Source: Saprospiraceae bacterium (GTDB lineage: Bacteria > Bacteroidota > Bacteroidia > Chitinophagales > Saprospiraceae). From it: a stretch of 47,291 nucleotides of DNA. Each line of letters starts with the position of its first letter. Within the stretch, counting starts at the first letter, position 1. Below are positions 5,972 to 15,604 of the stretch, one piece after another. The notes below the pieces were generated by a model that made no database searches, was not told the DNA's origin, and was given only the letters and a program-made list of their open reading frames with translations. Location: contig JAIYAV010000170.1 in the NCBI GenBank assembly GCA_027488855.1, forward strand, positions 1-47,291. The letters are read 5' to 3'. The translations under genes were made by a program, and so were the position numbers.

Positions 5972-8900
5972 TTAGAAAGTTACATTAAGGCCAAAAATCA
6001 CTGATTTTGCTTTCGGGTAGCTCAGATAGTCGATGCCGTAAGAAGAAATGCCACTGATGCTGCGGTCGTTGTTGACTTCAGGATCGTAGCCGTCGTACTT
6101 GGTGCTCAACCACAGGTTTTGCCCCGTTACCGACAAGTTCAACCCTTTTACGTACTTGCTGATGCCCAGTGCTTCGGTGTTGAAGGTATAATTCAAGGCC
6201 ACGTTGTTCAAACGCAAGAAAGCGCCATCTTTCAAATAACGAGTGGATACTGGCGCGGCGTTGTTCACCGATTCGTTAGGGAACAGGGTCGCTTCACGGG
6301 TAGTATTGATCCCTTTTGATAGGCGCAGCTTGTAGAAGTTGGTGTTGGCAGTGTTGTCATAAATCATGTTGCCAGACAATCCGTTGAAGTTGGCGCGCAG
6401 GTCAAACCCTTTGAAAGAGAATACGGTATTGAAGTTGTACATGGTAGTAGGCAAAGCGCTACCCGCAGAAATACGGTCTTTGTCGCTCACTACGCCGTCG
6501 CCGTCGGTATCGCGGTAAGTGCTCAGCCCTTTTTCGTCAAAACCGGTGAACTCTCTCAAGAAGAAAGTACCAATCGGCTGGCCATTCACATATCCATTGA
6601 TGGTTGCAGAAGTCAAACCAGATCCCGAAGCAGATCCTGAAGGAATCACAGTGTAAGGCGAGTTCTCTACGATGTTGTCGATGAAGGTGACGTTACCGCC
6701 CAGTTCCAGTTTGAAACCATTGGCAAAACGGTGACGGTAGCTCAAGTCCAGTTCTACCCCCTGGTTGGTGATCTCCATGTTCTCTACGTTCGTCCAGATA
6801 GAGGAAGCAGGTTGAACCGGGTCGGCAGGAATAACTTCCAGCAGGATGTTGTTCGATACTTTGTTGAAATAATCGATGGTACCCGTCAATGCTCCGTTGA
6901 ACAATGCAAAATCCAAACCAAGGTCGATCTGGGTAGAAACTTCCCACTGAATGTCCGGGTTGGCCAAACGGGTAAAGGTCGTACCAGCAGGGAATGGCCC
7001 AGTTTCAGCGAGTGGATAACTGGTAGTACCCGAAACCGTAGAGGTAAACAATGGCTGGGTGATTTTGGAAGGAATTTCCTGGTTACCCGTTTGTCCCCAA
7101 CCTGCGCGCAATTTCAATTCGCTGAAAATGCCGCCTTTCATGAAGCTTTCTTCAGCAATCCTCCAACCAGCAGACACCGATGGGAAAACGCCATACTTGT
7201 TGTTTTCCCCAAACTTGGAGGAACCATCGGCACGTACCGTTGCAGTCAGCAGGTATTTATCGCGGAACTGGTAATTCACCCGACCAAAGAAAGACTGCAA
7301 CTCATTGATCAAGGCAAAACCACCGGGGCGGTTATTGGCCAGGGTCAATTCTTGTCCCAATCCTGGGTTGTAAATGGGCTCAATGGGCGAAATCGGGAAT
7401 TTGTTGATGCTGGTGCTCCGGCCTTGAAGGTAGATATTCTGGTAAGAATGTCCGGCCAAAGCGGTCAAGCCATGTACATCATTGTCCAAGGTATAAGTGA
7501 CGTAGTTCTCAATCAGGCGGTTGCGATTGATGGTATTGACTGTTTCCAGGCGACCATCTTGCTGAGGCACTGCGCTAGCCAAAGATTGCAGGTCACGGGT
7601 AGAAGTGGCATTGTCGATGCCAAAGTTGAGTTTGTACACCAGGCCCTTAGCCAAAGTCAAGGAAGGTGTAATGCTACCAATGATGCGGTTAACGGTGGTA
7701 ATGTCCTTTTCCAAGCCCAGGGTAATCAATGGGTTGGTTCCGGCGGCATAGCGAAATGGAAGCCCAGTGGTTGGATCGTAAGCAGGATAAGTTGGATTGG
7801 CCGAAATGGCACCACCAATCAAGCTACCGATCGGAGGCCGTTCGTTGAGGGTGCTGGTGGCATTCAGGTTCACATCCACTTGCAGGCGATCGTCCAGGAA
7901 TTTCTGGCTGATGTTCAAGCGGCCAGTGTACAGGTTGAGGTCATTGCCTTTCAGGATACCCTCTTGCTGTTGCAAGCCGAAGGAACCATAATAGGAAAGT
8001 TTATTGGCACCGCCACTCAAAGAGAGGTTGTGGTTGCGGGTAATGGCCGTTCTGCTGATTTCTTTTTGCCAGTCGGTATTTCCTTTCAGGTCTTCCAATA
8101 CGCCACCTACTTTGGGCACTTCCTGACGGTATTCATCCGCAGTGAAAAGGTCAATGGGATTCGCCAAGTTGGAAATACCCAGGCTACCCGAATAAGTCAT
8201 ACCTGAAAAGCCGGATTTGCCTTTTTTGGTGGTGATCAGCACCACGCCATTGGCGCCACGAGAACCATAGATGGCCGTAGCCGACGCATCTTTCAAAACG
8301 TCGATCGACTCAATGTCCTGTGGGTTCAAAAAGGTCAGTGGATTGGTGTTGCCCCCGGTACCAGAATTATCCAGTGCTAAGCCATCCAGCACAAACAAGG
8401 GTGTACTACCCGTGCGTACCCCACCCGGGCCACGGATGGTGATGCTCTGGCGGCCACCGGGTTCGCCTGTAGCTGAAGTTACGTTTACCCCCGATACCTT
8501 GCCTTGCAGCAATTGCTCAGGTGAGTTGATGATGCCTCGGTTAAAATCCTCGTTCTTGATCGATTTGGCCGAACCCGTCATGTCTTTTTTGGTCGTACTG
8601 CCATAACCTACTACGAGTACCTGAGAAAGTTCCAGGGCACTGGACTTCAGGGAAACGTCGATTCTGGTTTGGCTGCCTACCAGTATTTCTTGCTTTTCAT
8701 AACCTACAAATTCAAAAACCAGGATGGCTTTTTCATCCGGTACGGTAAGGGAGTATTTTCCTTCCAGATCAGCGGTAGTCCCTTGGCTGGTTCCTTTGAT
8801 CAGTACGGTACTTCCAATGAGTGGTTCCTGAGTAGTTGCGTCAATGATTTGTCCAGAAATGGTGATTTCGGCATGCTTGTTGAAGCTGGAATGAGGGGCT

Positions 8901-9004
8901 TTTGCTGTTCCAAAAAGCGCTGGAGTGCTGATCAGCATGCCAATCAGCAGCAAAAAACTCCCGACCAACTTGAAAGGAGGTGTGAGTGTAAAAAGATACT
9001 TCAT
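5972..9004 (-). CDS. SusC/RagA-family TonB-linked outer membrane protein
   Basis: A 1010-residue TonB-dependent transporter. Signal segment about residues 1-36; carboxypeptidase-regulatory-like domain about 46-120 (ISGQIIDATTQEPLIGSTV); plug about 130-265 with the signature VLVVGYGSTTKKDMTGS and a GSRGANGVVLITTKKG end; then a 22-strand barrel ending SVIFGLNVTF with the terminal aromatic residue expected for BAM recognition. It lacks the STN signalling domain, so it is a transport-only type. It imports the ligand held by the SusD lipoprotein, using TonB energy. First gene of the operon; a possible promoter lies about 50 bp upstream. Confidence 0.95.
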   Translation of the reverse strand: MKYLFTLTPPFKLVGSFLLLIGMLISTPALFGTAKAPHSSFNKHAEITISGQIIDATTQEPLIGSTVLIKGTSQGTTADLEGKYSLTVPDEKAILVFEFVGYEKQEILVGSQTRIDVSLKSSALELSQVLVVGYGSTTKKDMTGSAKSIKNEDFNRGIINSPEQLLQGKVSGVNVTSATGEPGGRQSITIRGPGGVRTGSTPLFVLDGLALDNSGTGGNTNPLTFLNPQDIESIDVLKDASATAIYGSRGANGVVLITTKKGKSGFSGMTYSGSLGISNLANPIDLFTADEYRQEVPKVGGVLEDLKGNTDWQKEISRTAITRNHNLSLSGGANKLSYYGSFGLQQQEGILKGNDLNLYTGRLNISQKFLDDRLQVDVNLNATSTLNERPPIGSLIGGAISANPTYPAYDPTTGLPFRYAAGTNPLITLGLEKDITTVNRIIGSITPSLTLAKGLVYKLNFGIDNATSTRDLQSLASAVPQQDGRLETVNTINRNRLIENYVTYTLDNDVHGLTALAGHSYQNIYLQGRSTSINKFPISPIEPIYNPGLGQELTLANNRPGGFALINELQSFFGRVNYQFRDKYLLTATVRADGSSKFGENNKYGVFPSVSAGWRIAEESFMKGGIFSELKLRAGWGQTGNQEIPSKITQPLFTSTVSGTTSYPLAETGPFPAGTTFTRLANPDIQWEVSTQIDLGLDFALFNGALTGTIDYFNKVSNNILLEVIPADPVQPASSIWTNVENMEITNQGVELDLSYRHRFANGFKLELGGNVTFIDNIVENSPYTVIPSGSASGSGLTSATINGYVNGQPIGTFFLREFTGFDEKGLSTYRDTDGDGVVSDKDRISAGSALPTTMYNFNTVFSFKGFDLRANFNGLSGNMIYDNTANTNFYKLRLSKGINTTREATLFPNESVNNAAPVSTRYLKDGAFLRLNNVALNYTFNTEALGISKYVKGLNLSVTGQNLWLSTKYDGYDPEVNNDRSISGISSYGIDYLSYPKAKSVIFGLNVTF

Positions 9005-9053
9005 TGAGTTATTTGATTGGTTAGAAGAATTAAATAAACTCTAAAAAACACCA

Positions 9054-9061
9054 CAAACTTA
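9054..9061 (-). promoter_or_regulatory. Candidate -7 promoter element for susC
   Basis: On the minus strand TAAGTTTG matches the Bacteroidota sigma-ABfr -7 consensus TAnnTTTG and would place the transcript start about 45 nt before the SusC start codon. No good -33 TTTG is present at the expected 19-21 nt distance, so this is tentative. Confidence 0.25.
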
Positions 9062-9184
9062 TTGGAATCAAATTTGGTCTTCGGTGCCCGAGCTCAGAAT
9101 TAACGGTAAAATATCAGTAAGCCTTACAATGTAATTTTTGCATTAATTTATGGTAAACGTTTGGTTAGAAAGGGTGCTTATGGT

Positions 9185-9213
9185 TTTGTTTTTGCCAGAA
9201 AAAAGTATCATTG
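9185..9213 (+). promoter_or_regulatory. Candidate promoter for the phosphoesterase gene
   Basis: TTTG at 9185-9188 and TATCATTG at 9206-9213 (7 of 8 positions of TAnnTTTG, counting the two free ones) with a 17-nt spacer, 26 nt before the start codon. The short spacer and the mismatch make this a weak call. Confidence 0.25.
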
Positions 9214-9238
9214 TGTGACCATTTAAGCATTACCCATC

Positions 9239-11887
9239 ATGAGATTACTTTCCTTTCTTGTCGCATTCTTTTTTTGCAGCACAGCTATCCTGGTTTTTGC
9301 CCAAAAAAACAATCCCTATCAACACGAATCAGATGAGCGCAAATTGGACGAAAGTGCTCCGGTGATGATGCCCTATAACCGCTTGGTCGCTTCGGCAGGA
9401 AAAGTACTGACCTATGGCGAACCCCGTCTGGAAAACCATACCTTGGATGTAGCCCTATTGCCCGGAAATACCCACCTGGTCATCGAAGACCGCTTCGGCA
9501 TTGCCATTCTGGATCGCCGTTCTCAAACGATCATTACCCGCTGGGAAATCAACAAAGACCCTCGTTTTTCAAACTTAAAAAATACCTACTCCGGGATCAA
9601 AACCCTGGTTTTTCAAAACCAAACCTATATCCTCTGGAGCGCAGCTGGGCAAGAAAATGACAAAGGAGGGCTGTTGATCGCCTCCTGGGATGGCAATAAA
9701 ATCACCCAGGTCGAGCTGTTGCCCATCCCTCCCAAAGCGCCAGCTCCTGGTGCCTTGCCCAACGAAGTGGAAGTGTCTTTTGAGGCTGGTCAGCCCTTTT
9801 TGTACCTCGTATTGAACGGCAACAACCAATTGCTCAAAATCAATTTTGCCACGCGCCAGATCGTCTGGACGGCCAATACCGGGGTCGCTCCTTTTGGGGT
9901 AAAAGTAGCTCAAAACAAAGTATACGTCAGCAATTGGGCGGGTCCCATGCCTACCGACCCCAAGTTGGAGACTGCGGGCGTGCCATACGGCGAAGCCTAT
10001 ATTGATCCCCGCACTGGAGCTACTTTAAAAGGTACGCTAAGCGTGTTTGACCCAAACACAGGCAAGGCGCTTAAAGAAATTGCAGTAGGCCTCCATCCCA
10101 ATGCCATGGCCCTCAGCCCCGACCAAAAGACCCTTTATGTGGCCAACGGCAATAGTGACGACGTATCGGTGATCGATGTAAGGAGTGATGTAGAAAAACT
10201 AAGAATCCCCGTGGGCTTGTTCCAAATTGGAGGTGCACTACTCGGCAGTAGCCCCAATGGCTTAGCCCTAGATAGCTTGGGTAAAACCTTGTACGTATCG
10301 AACGGGTTGGACCACGCCTTGGCGGTAGTACGCCTGGGTGAAAAGCCCAAAGTAATCGGGTACATTCCTACCGAAGCCTATCCTTCGGGTTTGTTGTGCA
10401 GTCAAAACACCTTATATGTATGCAACCTGGAAGCACGTGGTGCCCGGGTACGCAACAATACGCCAGAGCAGAAAAAACGCTTTTCCAAAACGGATACCAC
10501 TTTTGCTGGCGCTTTTAATGCACACGAACAATTGGCTTCCCTCTCCATCATTCCAGTACCCAAAACATCCCAGCTAAAAAAATACAGCAAACAGGTTCGG
10601 GAAATGAACATGAGCTTCCGGGTGGAAGCTACCCGCCAGGCGCCGCGCCCCAATGTAGCGCCGCGCCCGGTACCAGAGCGCATCGGCGAGCCTTCGGTGT
10701 TCAAACACGTTTTGTACATCATCAAAGAAAACCGGACTTACGACCAGGTCTATGGCGATTTGAAGCAGGGCCGGGGCATGCCCTCCCTCTGTATTTTTGG
10801 CGACTCCATCACCCCGAACCAACACAAACTGGCCCTGGAATATTCCCTGCTCGACAATTACCACGTGTCGGGTAAATCTTCTGCCGAAGGCCACCAATGG
10901 ACGGACGCGGGGATTGTATCCGATTATGTGGAAAAAAGTGTCCGTGCCTGGTTCCGCAGTTATCCGCACCGCCAATACGACGCGATGGTGTACACCCGGG
11001 AAGGGTTCATTTGGAATCATGCCCTGGATCATGGCAAAACGGTACGCATTTATGGCGAGGCTTGCGACATGGAGTTTGACCACAAACTGGACTGGAGCGC
11101 CATTTATCAAACCTACCTTGACAAAAAGCCTTTTGAGTTTAAAAATACCAGCACCATTTCAAGGGTACGCCCCATTTTGTCCCAAAATTTTCCGGGTTAC
11201 GATGACCCCAAAATCAACGATCAAATGCGGGCGGATGCCTTCATTAAGGAGTTAGCAGATTATGAAAAAATGCCGGGTGATCAGTTGCCCCAACTGATGG
11301 TCATGGCCCTCCCCAACGACCATACCGCAGGTACCAGCCCGGGCTACCCTACCTCCCGGGCCCAGGTGGCCGACAATGACCTGGCGCTAGGTCGCATCAT
11401 TGAAGCCCTGAGCAAAAGTCGCTTTTGGGATTCAACGGTGGTTTTTGTTACTGAAGACGATTCGCAAGGCGGCTGGGATCACATTTCGGCCTACCGTACA
11501 GGGGCCTTGGTGATCAGCCCTTATTCCCGATTGGGTAAAACGATCCATACCAATTTCAACCAGATTTCGATGTTGCGCACCATTGAGCAGATTCTGGGCC
11601 TTCCCCCCATGACCAGTATGGATGCTACCGCACGGCCCATGTTTGAATGTTTTACTGATGTGAAGCAAATGGTGCCCTACCAATATTTACCCAACCGAAT
11701 CCCCCTCAACGAAATGAACAAGTCTTTGTCGGCGTTGCAAGGGCCTGCCCTTTTTTATGCCCAAAAATCGCTAGAGCAAATGAGCGGTGGCGTGGACAAA
11801 GGTGAGGATGATCTGATGAATCGGATTCTGTGGTATGCCAGCAAAGGTGACGTACCCTATCCACAGTTCAATCGGAAACAGGAGTGA
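9239..11887 (+). CDS. Secreted beta-propeller/phosphoesterase fusion
   Basis: An 882-residue exported protein. Signal peptide 1-21 (ending LVFAQ). Residues ~45-450 form a seven-bladed-type propeller with YVTN/YncE repeats, for example LSPDQKTLYVANGNSDDVSV and LDSLGKTLYVSNGLDHALAV. Residues ~490-800 are a phosphoesterase domain of the phospholipase C/acid phosphatase family (alkaline-phosphatase-like fold): YIIKENRTYDQVYGD at the start, EGHQWTD, LPNDHTAG and VTEDDSQGGWDHI carry the metal- and phosphate-binding residues. Family proteins hydrolyse phosphate esters outside the cytoplasm; the true substrate is unknown. It is divergent from the SusCD operon. The last 25 codons have a diverged counterpart at 19508-19591. 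Confidence 0.88.
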   Translation: MRLLSFLVAFFFCSTAILVFAQKNNPYQHESDERKLDESAPVMMPYNRLVASAGKVLTYGEPRLENHTLDVALLPGNTHLVIEDRFGIAILDRRSQTIITRWEINKDPRFSNLKNTYSGIKTLVFQNQTYILWSAAGQENDKGGLLIASWDGNKITQVELLPIPPKAPAPGALPNEVEVSFEAGQPFLYLVLNGNNQLLKINFATRQIVWTANTGVAPFGVKVAQNKVYVSNWAGPMPTDPKLETAGVPYGEAYIDPRTGATLKGTLSVFDPNTGKALKEIAVGLHPNAMALSPDQKTLYVANGNSDDVSVIDVRSDVEKLRIPVGLFQIGGALLGSSPNGLALDSLGKTLYVSNGLDHALAVVRLGEKPKVIGYIPTEAYPSGLLCSQNTLYVCNLEARGARVRNNTPEQKKRFSKTDTTFAGAFNAHEQLASLSIIPVPKTSQLKKYSKQVREMNMSFRVEATRQAPRPNVAPRPVPERIGEPSVFKHVLYIIKENRTYDQVYGDLKQGRGMPSLCIFGDSITPNQHKLALEYSLLDNYHVSGKSSAEGHQWTDAGIVSDYVEKSVRAWFRSYPHRQYDAMVYTREGFIWNHALDHGKTVRIYGEACDMEFDHKLDWSAIYQTYLDKKPFEFKNTSTISRVRPILSQNFPGYDDPKINDQMRADAFIKELADYEKMPGDQLPQLMVMALPNDHTAGTSPGYPTSRAQVADNDLALGRIIEALSKSRFWDSTVVFVTEDDSQGGWDHISAYRTGALVISPYSRLGKTIHTNFNQISMLRTIEQILGLPPMTSMDATARPMFECFTDVKQMVPYQYLPNRIPLNEMNKSLSALQGPALFYAQKSLEQMSGGVDKGEDDLMNRILWYASKGDVPYPQFNRKQE

Positions 11888-11941
11888 CACCATGAATCCA
11901 TCTGTAAAATGACCAGTGGTGTACGGAATGGAAGCATCCTC

Positions 11942-14623
11942 TTAGAACCGAAATTGTACTACCAGGTTAGGGGTCAAACCTGCGGCTCGGCGATTGATTT
12001 CACGCAAAGAACCGATCTGCGGCTGGTTGATGGGTGGAAGGTCGAGCACAAAGTCCCTATCCAGGATGTTGATCCGATTGAGTAAATTGTAAATGGAGAG
12101 CCCTATCCTCGCTTCCCATTGGGGGTGCCGCCATTTCCAGTTTGCAGCCATGTCTACACGGATGACTTCCCGCAGCCGTAAGGTGTTCAAGCGCAAATAA
12201 CCAAGTCTTTGGGTGAATCCATTCACACACTCATTGCATTCCACTTGATAAAGGGTATCTGGGGCAGTAACGGGTTGACCAGATCGGTAGTTTAGGTTGA
12301 GGGAAAAATCGAAGTTCTTAAGGGTATACATATTGACCAAGACCAACCTATGCCGAACGTCGCTTTGGGAAGGAAAGGAGACATTGGAATTAAGCCCCGG
12401 AAAATGCTGGGTGACTTTCCCAAGTGAATAAGACACCCAGAAGCTATAAGGATACCAGCTTTTACGCAACAGGAAATCGATCCCTTTGGCTTGGCTACTG
12501 CCATCAAAAGAATAAGGATTCTCTTGGTCTGGTTTTAGGCGCAGGGTTTCTGAAGTCAGGCCGTTGAGTCTTTTGATGTAGCCTTCGGCCCTTATGTACA
12601 AATTGGGGTTGTCGTACTGGAACCCGATGGTGCCTTGCCAGGTATGTTGGGCGGGATTTCCTTTGCTTGATGCTTGCCAAAAAGGAGCCCCTACCCCAAC
12701 GCTGTTCCATTGAAGGCTTTGAAACAAAAATTGATAATATTGGCCAAAAGAGGTTTGGAGTCGCCAGAGAGAATGAGGAAAAGACCATTGCAGCAGTACC
12801 CGAGGCTCATGGTAAAATCGCTGATGGCTTTGGTAATAGTTTTCGCGCATCCCCAACTGTAACAACCAACTGGAATTAAATTTGATGTGGGATTCGACGA
12901 ACAAAGTGTGCAATCCCGAATCAGTACTGTCCCGGTAACGATTGGCTCCTTGTGGATCGCCAAAAGCAATATCCCGATACCTGATTTTATGGGCATATCT
13001 AGAGAATTGATAGCCAAAAGCAATGCTTGTTTTTGGGTCAATACTGAATTTATGATTTAGCTTAAGGGTAATGTCCTCCAATTTATTCAACTGACGATGC
13101 AGGTATTCTTTTGGGCGTTTCCGATCCCAACTGTAAGCGTAACTGTAATAGTTGTGAAAGCGACTAATGGCCAAGGAATAATCCGCCTTTAGCTGCTCCG
13201 ACCATTCACCAGCATACTGGGCACTGATGCCAATATTTTCCGTCGACAAGCCGTCTCGGCTGGTGAAGAAGTAAGAAGGGTCGCTGTATCGATAATAGTA
13301 CTTCAATTGATCTTTCCCTTGGTACAGGCTGGCTGAAACTTTATGTTTTTTGGCTACATCCCACAAGCATTTTGCATTGACATCGAAATAAAAAAAAGTA
13401 GGTTTCCAGCTTACGGTACTATCCCGAGGGTTATGGGTTTCTCTTTCCGATACCACGCGACCATTTTGAAAAACCTGATTGAAAAGATTCTGGTAGGTTT
13501 CGCTTTGCAGCAGGTCTGAATAAGAACGGCGCCCGGCCAACATCACTTTAAGCTTATTGCGGATCAGCGGTGCCTCCAGAAAACCATGAACATGCAGCAG
13601 GTTGAAACCGGCCGTACCATGCCATTTTCTATCGTTGAACTGTGGTTTGGCCGCCACATCGATCACACTTGAGGTTCGTCCGCCATAACTAGCACTGAAG
13701 TTTCCGCCATAAAAATCTACTTTCTGAACCACATAGGGGTTTATCGCATCGTATAAGCCAAAGAAATGGCCACTGTGGTAAATCGGAATTTTATCCCACA
13801 AAATGAGGTTTTGATCTGGCGTCCCTCCACGTACACTGAGGTTTCCAACCCCCTCGTCGGTGTTGTTTATGCCCGGCAACAACAACAATACCCGCGATAC
13901 ATCGGGTTCACCCCAACCGGGCAATATCGGAATGCGTTCTGGACGAAAGGTGGTTGCGTTTCCCAATGTATCGTAGTTGAGCATACTGGTGGCAAAGTCA
14001 ACCACTTCTACTTCTTTCATCCACTGAATAGAAAGCGTAAGGTACACATCTCTGCAAGGACTGGTGCCGGGGCGCAAAACCGGGATTTTCACCATTTTAT
14101 ACCCCAGGCAGCTGATCACTAAAGTGTCGTTTGGCGCATATTTAGCAGTAAAGTGGAAGGCACCATCTGGAGCGGTAACCGCCCCACCTAAACCGGTCTT
14201 TAGGGTAGCCATCGCGCCAACCAGCAACTCACCAGTATCTTCGTTCAATACCCTCCCACAGAAAGTGGTGGTTGGAATGTGTTCTTCTTTGGGAGCAGCA
14301 GGCTGGGCCTGAAGTTTTTTCACCAAAACATATTGACCCTTGATCAATTCATAATCCAGACCATGCTCCGTCAAAAGGGATTGCAACACACTTTTTAGGC
14401 ATTGTTTTTTAAATTCTGCTTGAATGACAATCCCCTGTACGGCATCATTGTCGTAGGAAAAAGAGATGGGATATTTTTTTTCCAACTGAGAAAAAACTTT
14501 GGCCAAAGGGATATTCTTGAAACGGGAGGTAATTTCAAACGTCGGCTGAGCGCTTAAAGGCAAAAGAGGAAAAACCAACAAAAAAAGGACTGAAAAGATG
14601 ATTTTTACGCTAACCTGGTTCAT
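11942..14623 (-). CDS. STN-type TonB-dependent receptor (signal-transducing)
   Basis: An 893-residue outer-membrane receptor. Signal peptide about 1-25 (ending PLSAQ); STN (secretin/TonB N-terminal) domain about 30-100 (FKNIPLAKVFSQLEKKYPIS), the part that talks to FecR in the periplasm; carboxypeptidase-regulatory-like domain about 120-195 (FCGRVLNEDTGELLVGA); plug about 215-320 (LLLLPGINNTDEGVGNLSVR); barrel to the C-terminal LVVQFRF. A FecA-like receptor whose ligand loading should signal to the FecR/sigma pair encoded upstream at 16977-18619. The ligand is unknown. It is last in a minus-strand run, 69 bp after the glycosyltransferase gene. Confidence 0.92.
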   Translation of the reverse strand: MNQVSVKIIFSVLFLLVFPLLPLSAQPTFEITSRFKNIPLAKVFSQLEKKYPISFSYDNDAVQGIVIQAEFKKQCLKSVLQSLLTEHGLDYELIKGQYVLVKKLQAQPAAPKEEHIPTTTFCGRVLNEDTGELLVGAMATLKTGLGGAVTAPDGAFHFTAKYAPNDTLVISCLGYKMVKIPVLRPGTSPCRDVYLTLSIQWMKEVEVVDFATSMLNYDTLGNATTFRPERIPILPGWGEPDVSRVLLLLPGINNTDEGVGNLSVRGGTPDQNLILWDKIPIYHSGHFFGLYDAINPYVVQKVDFYGGNFSASYGGRTSSVIDVAAKPQFNDRKWHGTAGFNLLHVHGFLEAPLIRNKLKVMLAGRRSYSDLLQSETYQNLFNQVFQNGRVVSERETHNPRDSTVSWKPTFFYFDVNAKCLWDVAKKHKVSASLYQGKDQLKYYYRYSDPSYFFTSRDGLSTENIGISAQYAGEWSEQLKADYSLAISRFHNYYSYAYSWDRKRPKEYLHRQLNKLEDITLKLNHKFSIDPKTSIAFGYQFSRYAHKIRYRDIAFGDPQGANRYRDSTDSGLHTLFVESHIKFNSSWLLQLGMRENYYQSHQRFYHEPRVLLQWSFPHSLWRLQTSFGQYYQFLFQSLQWNSVGVGAPFWQASSKGNPAQHTWQGTIGFQYDNPNLYIRAEGYIKRLNGLTSETLRLKPDQENPYSFDGSSQAKGIDFLLRKSWYPYSFWVSYSLGKVTQHFPGLNSNVSFPSQSDVRHRLVLVNMYTLKNFDFSLNLNYRSGQPVTAPDTLYQVECNECVNGFTQRLGYLRLNTLRLREVIRVDMAANWKWRHPQWEARIGLSIYNLLNRINILDRDFVLDLPPINQPQIGSLREINRRAAGLTPNLVVQFRF

Positions 14624-14692
14624 TGTACAAAAATGAGTAAAATCGCAAGGGCAAAGTACTCATTTTTGATTTTTTTCAGGACAAAGGGAACA

Positions 14693-15601
14693 TCAATTGT
14701 TTAAGTAGATGAATCTCTTCTTGAGTTTAACCTTCCAGCGGTCGATCCGCTTTTTCCAGTCTAGGCTTACCGTTTCTTCTGGATCGGGCAATACGCCCAA
14801 AAAGGTGGTACCAATTTTGAGGTAATGCTTGAAAAAAGTATTGCTGCTCATGCCCCATTTGAGGATGAAAGTGCTGCGGCCATCGTTGCGTTTTACCCGG
14901 GCAGTTGTTCTACTGCCAAAGTGATAGGCTCTGCTCTTACTCAGGCCTTTGTAATAGCGCACACCGTAATGCCAAAGTTTGATCATAAAATCTGGATCGC
15001 TGTACATTCCGGGTGTAAACTCAACGCTGAGGCCACCTACCGCACGGTAAACAGCAGTAGGCAAAACCATGGGATACCATTGACTGCCGTTCCAGTCTTC
15101 TTTTTCAATTTGGGCGAAGGTTTTTAAAAAACGCTCCTCTTCAAATTCATCGGGATGCAAGCCAAAAGCCTGATTGGCGATGACACAGGGGTTTCCTTTG
15201 TCAAAGGGTTCAATCATGGTGCTGCTGATGCACCATTTGGAATCGGGCCGGGTGGCAATTTCTTCCAACAAATAGCGATCCCACTCCGGGCAAAGGTACA
15301 TGTCGTCGTCGATGAAAACCAGGTACGCTGATTGTGCCAAATGTGATGCGGCGTTGAATCCGTAGCAAACCCCGCAGTTGCTGCTACTTTTGCTAAAACT
15401 TACTTCCTGTTGGGTGCGTACCCATTCTTCCGTACCATCTAAACCTTCGTTGATGTGTACTACAATTTGATGGCGGAATGCACTGTTTTTTTGAATGCTC
15501 TCAATCGTACATTTCAAATACGCCAGATTGTTCCAGGATGGAATCAAAATGGAAAAAACCGGATCATAATCCAGGGCAACCTGGTGGTAAGCAAAATCCA
15601 T
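14693..15601 (-). CDS. Family 2 glycosyltransferase
   Basis: A 302-residue cytoplasmic GT-A enzyme. It opens with the nucleotide-sugar motif FSILIPSWNNLAYLKCTIES (about 17-36), has SNCGVCYGFN near 75-83 and the metal-binding VFIDDDMYLCPEW (Asp98-Asp100). The C-terminus is basic (KVKLKKRF), suiting membrane association. It would transfer a sugar from a nucleotide donor to a glycan or lipid acceptor; neither can be named. Its ATG lies 3 nt after the aminotransferase stop codon, so the two are almost certainly translated from one message and may act in sequence on an amino sugar. Confidence 0.9.
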   Translation of the reverse strand: MDFAYHQVALDYDPVFSILIPSWNNLAYLKCTIESIQKNSAFRHQIVVHINEGLDGTEEWVRTQQEVSFSKSSSNCGVCYGFNAASHLAQSAYLVFIDDDMYLCPEWDRYLLEEIATRPDSKWCISSTMIEPFDKGNPCVIANQAFGLHPDEFEEERFLKTFAQIEKEDWNGSQWYPMVLPTAVYRAVGGLSVEFTPGMYSDPDFMIKLWHYGVRYYKGLSKSRAYHFGSRTTARVKRNDGRSTFILKWGMSSNTFFKHYLKIGTTFLGVLPDPEETVSLDWKKRIDRWKVKLKKRFIYLNN

Positions 15602-15604
15602 AAA

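Noticed and set aside
6731-8206. Long plus-strand open frame of 491 codons inside the SusC gene
   Set aside because: It is antisense to a clearly conserved SusC gene, has no protein-like domain and reflects codon bias of the real gene.
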